From contig JBCDBH010000088.1 in NCBI GenBank assembly GCA_039184055.1, forward strand, positions 1-17,880: a stretch of DNA of 17,880 nt. The letters are read 5' to 3'. The position numbers and the translations under genes are program-made. The notes beneath the pieces are model-generated. The model was not told where the DNA came from. It did no database searches and saw only the letters and a list, made by a program, of their open reading frames with translations. Shown in pieces: positions 16,801-17,880 of the stretch; within the stretch, counting starts at the first letter, position 1; the number at the start of each line of letters is the position of its first letter. The stretch is from JBCDBH01 sp039184055. Lineage in GTDB: Bacteria > Acidobacteriota > Thermoanaerobaculia > Multivoradales > J023.

Positions 16801-17662
16801 CTACCGGGTTGTGGTGAGAGGACGTGACGGTGGGCGCTGGCAGGAAATCATCCAGCTCGACGAGTCGCGCCAGCTCGATATCGATCTCGTTCGAGCCGAT
16901 CTGCGTGGTGTCGTGCTCGATTCCGACGGTCAGCCGGTGTCACGCGCCACCATCAAGGTTCAGCCACCAGGGCCGGAGCCGGACATGGTGATTCAGAGCT
17001 ATGCTCGTGGTCATGCGATCAGCGACGAGCGGGGGCGGTTCACGATGTCGTCGGTGCCACCGGGCAGGCTTTCGATGGTGGTCGAAAAGCGTGGCTTCGC
17101 CACCGCCCGCGAGATCATCGAGATCGACGGTGACGTCGAGCGCACCATCGTGCTCGAGCCCGGCACGGTTGTGCGGGCGCGGGTCCTCAGGGCCGACGGC
17201 ATCCCGGTCAGCCGAGTCGCGGTCGGCGTATTCGATGGCGCGGTTCAGGTGAGCCGATCGTTTCAGACCGTGGTCGACGGCCTCATCGTCATCGACGGCA
17301 TCTCCGAGGGTTCGTACACTGTCCTCGTCCACGACCGTGGCACCGGTGTAGCCGAGGTCGCGGCCAACGCTCCCGGACCGGTGGTCGATGTGGTTCTTCC
17401 GGCCTCCGGACGTCTGCGGCTCCGTGTTCCCGCGCTCGTCGAAAACGATGGAGTTGCCCATGCCGTTCTCACCGCCACCGATGGCCGGCACCACCGCCAA
17501 CCTCTTGCTCCCGATCCGCGGCTTCGTCTCTACCGTGGCGAAACCGAGGTTCGAAATCTCGCCGTCGGTACCTGGACCGTGAGCGTCACTGCCGGTGATC
17601 GCCAGTGGCAGGGGCAGGTCGTCGTCGCCGCCGACGCGACGGCCGAGCTGGTGCTCGAATGA
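13811..17662 (+). CDS. Giant secreted protein of 15 carboxypeptidase-regulatory-like modules (paralogue D)
   Basis: This encodes 1283 residues. A short signal peptide (MFELLALSLFIASA) precedes 15 modules starting near residues 20, 108, 190, 271, 345, 431, 525, 616, 700, 783, 867, 950, 1030, 1120 and 1201, colinear with paralogues A and C. The module 1 Cys pair is C24 and C61 (SGCV, DGCF). No other Cys was seen, which supports a specific disulfide in the first module. Typical signatures are GRVTDVDGAPVAGARV (module 9), IRGRVHGIDAD (module 11), VEKRGFA (module 13) and RLRLRVPALV (module 15). The last residues (AELVLE) complete a beta strand, with no sorting signal after it. Its stop overlaps the next start (ATGA, 17659-17662). 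As with its paralogues, an extracytoplasmic structural or binding function is inferred and the ligand is unknown. A fragment of a larger machine cannot be excluded. Confidence 0.88.
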   Translation: MFELLALSLFIASASPQSMTLSGCVGEPGIEVVLHQAIGSWTRHVAEPEPIDRVTTGADGCFALRVDRPILGEVVVIGGSGLRRVHELGPIFEDRFLPVTELPATEPVRVRVRDAEGRPLAGADVRFDAHGGESFSRMEPTGDDGEIVFPRPVDASSVALHVGHPDHLDYSHHQLDGRVLDVVLEPGVRRAVVVRDHEGKAVSEAMLSISELPLPLAISGEDGSAVIAVHPEVGREVMVVADTRVWSGMVPAPRRDDEKPFVIELPEREEVVGVVRDAVTGEPVAGALVWSPLVPEKVVITREDGTYRVAVWPLTPGGRVSVGAAGYRLHHGEPVDVVELEPERVLSGRVVDAAAAPVADVTITVHSLGWVAGAARSTADGTYRIAGLKPENAYEVVFEHADFARHKEPLTMSADESTRLDVTLDRGVTGVGLVIDETGEPVVGALVSLVEPPPSKPFPPRPEPHRYETVSDGEGRFELTALAAGEWDLEVDASGFARAEVAGIDVSEEEARTDLGAVTLTPGTEIEGRVLDSNGQPLAEVAVTTRQRVVRFGPGARERSEATYTGLDGRFTLADLAAGQPHSVHVKLHGYGEVSFQDLEPPLDQALEIILERLGRIAGQAHGENGEIVKGVMVYPSGSRRSSGGYQRVTQDGRFGTDVPAGTYQVEVKAPGWLPTVLADVEVLAGETTELDVTMRRGAKVTGRVTDVDGAPVAGARVTRGVIGLGRRGVETGEDGSYELGGIEPGRHTIKARHRQLGEVEGSIEVRETGANVLDLVLRQPLSIRGRVIDATGASVAGAQVRVGIPGGFQGTRSKSDGSFEIPRLDPGRYRLFALHRGASAEHDEMVVLTDRTIDGLVLTLEGEGATIRGRVHGIDADAAASIRIDARSEQDRRQGRLDFEGGFVFDELSPGVWEVSATGPADRDQERVRLESGDDRWIELDLEARDGISLSGVVRADGAPAVHARVNLIGVDVAELDDATTDFEGRFQIDGLAAGGYRVVVRGRDGGRWQEIIQLDESRQLDIDLVRADLRGVVLDSDGQPVSRATIKVQPPGPEPDMVIQSYARGHAISDERGRFTMSSVPPGRLSMVVEKRGFATAREIIEIDGDVERTIVLEPGTVVRARVLRADGIPVSRVAVGVFDGAVQVSRSFQTVVDGLIVIDGISEGSYTVLVHDRGTGVAEVAANAPGPVVDVVLPASGRLRLRVPALVENDGVAHAVLTATDGRHHRQPLAPDPRLRLYRGETEVRNLAVGTWTVSVTAGDRQWQGQVVVAADATAELVLE

Positions 17663-17880
17663 CCCGCGCGTGGCTCGCCTGGAGCTCGGGCAAAGACAGC
17701 GCGTGGGCGCTTCACGGTAGTCATCTCGAGATCGGCGGCGACCTAGAGATTGTCGGTCTGTTCACCACGATCGACGAAGCGTCGAGCCGGGTCGGGATGC
17801 ACCACGTGCATCGCCGGCTCGTCGAAGCTCAAGCCGAGGCGGTCGGGTTGCCGCTCCGTATCGTCGAGCTACCGTGGCCG
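17659..17880 (+). CDS. Dph6/ATP_bind_4-type PP-loop ATPase, 3' end beyond the window
   Basis: Only the first 74 residues are present. They begin MTRAWLAWSSGKDSAWAL, with the PP-loop SSGKDS at residues 9-14 that binds ATP for adenylation. The family-typical segment LFTTIDEASSRVGMHHV follows, then LVEAQAEAVGLPLRIVELPWP. This matches the diphthine-ammonia ligase family (also annotated as adenine nucleotide alpha hydrolase). In eukaryotes and archaea Dph6 amidates diphthine on elongation factor 2. Bacteria lack diphthamide, so the substrate of bacterial members is not known. The start codon overlaps the stop of paralogue D (ATGA) and has no good ribosome binding site of its own, which points to translational coupling. 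The product has no signal peptide and is cytosolic, unlike every other gene in the window. Confidence 0.85.
   Translation, partial: MTRAWLAWSSGKDSAWALHGSHLEIGGDLEIVGLFTTIDEASSRVGMHHVHRRLVEAQAEAVGLPLRIVELPWP

Noticed and set aside
4613..17662. Carboxypeptidases or TonB-dependent receptors, which often carry this type of module
   Set aside because: No zinc-peptidase motif, plug or beta-barrel region was seen. The proteins consist of the modules only.
1..17880. tRNA, rRNA, CRISPR array, insertion sequence or prophage
   Set aside because: No cloverleaf, regular spaced short repeats, transposase or terminal inverted repeats were recognised. All repeats are protein-coding modules or short local ones.

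Overview
The window is high-GC bacterial DNA with good Shine-Dalgarno sites (GGAGG-type) and a strong codon-context habit that produces TCGA at codon junctions. It holds two divergent blocks around a 226-bp intergenic region (4387-4612). Almost everything is exported, multi-repeat beta-rich protein. Three traits together suggest an Acidobacteriota bacterium, perhaps of the Thermoanaerobaculia type: an ELWxxDGT-repeat protein with a duplicated C-terminal 'VKVLDGRAxNGxxWVF' module, a conserved secreted hypothetical protein, and abundant carboxypeptidase-regulatory-like beta-sandwich modules. This is inference from recognised families. Myxococcota or another high-GC lineage is possible.

Left block, minus strand: a 1156-residue secreted ELWxxDGT-repeat protein (916-4386) is followed 55 bp downstream by a secreted protein of unknown function that runs off the left edge (1-860). 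Both have signal peptides and clear ribosome binding sites.

Right block, plus strand: four tandem paralogues of a giant secreted protein built only from carboxypeptidase-regulatory-like (transthyretin-like) modules, followed by the start of a Dph6/ATP_bind_4-type PP-loop ATPase. Three paralogues are intact: A (4613-8515, 1300 aa), C (9859-13782, 1307 aa) and D (13811-17662, 1283 aa). Each can be divided into the same 15 modules in the same order, with a signal peptide, a Cys-pair N-terminal module and a characteristic last module. Paralogue B (8574-9804) is a relic. It keeps modules 6-8, the last strand of module 10 and module 11, and lacks modules 1-5, 9, most of 10 and 12-15. The reading frame breaks exactly at the internal deletion joint (about 9417-9426).

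The array, with its identical module order and one decaying member, is the most distinctive part of the window. No enzymatic domain, membrane anchor, sortase signal or secretion-system tag is visible in any of these proteins. Their role (surface structure, adhesion, glycan or protein binding) is unknown. The PP-loop gene overlaps paralogue D by ATGA, so it is probably translated from the same message although it encodes a cytosolic protein. No tRNA, rRNA, CRISPR, insertion sequence or convincing terminator was seen.
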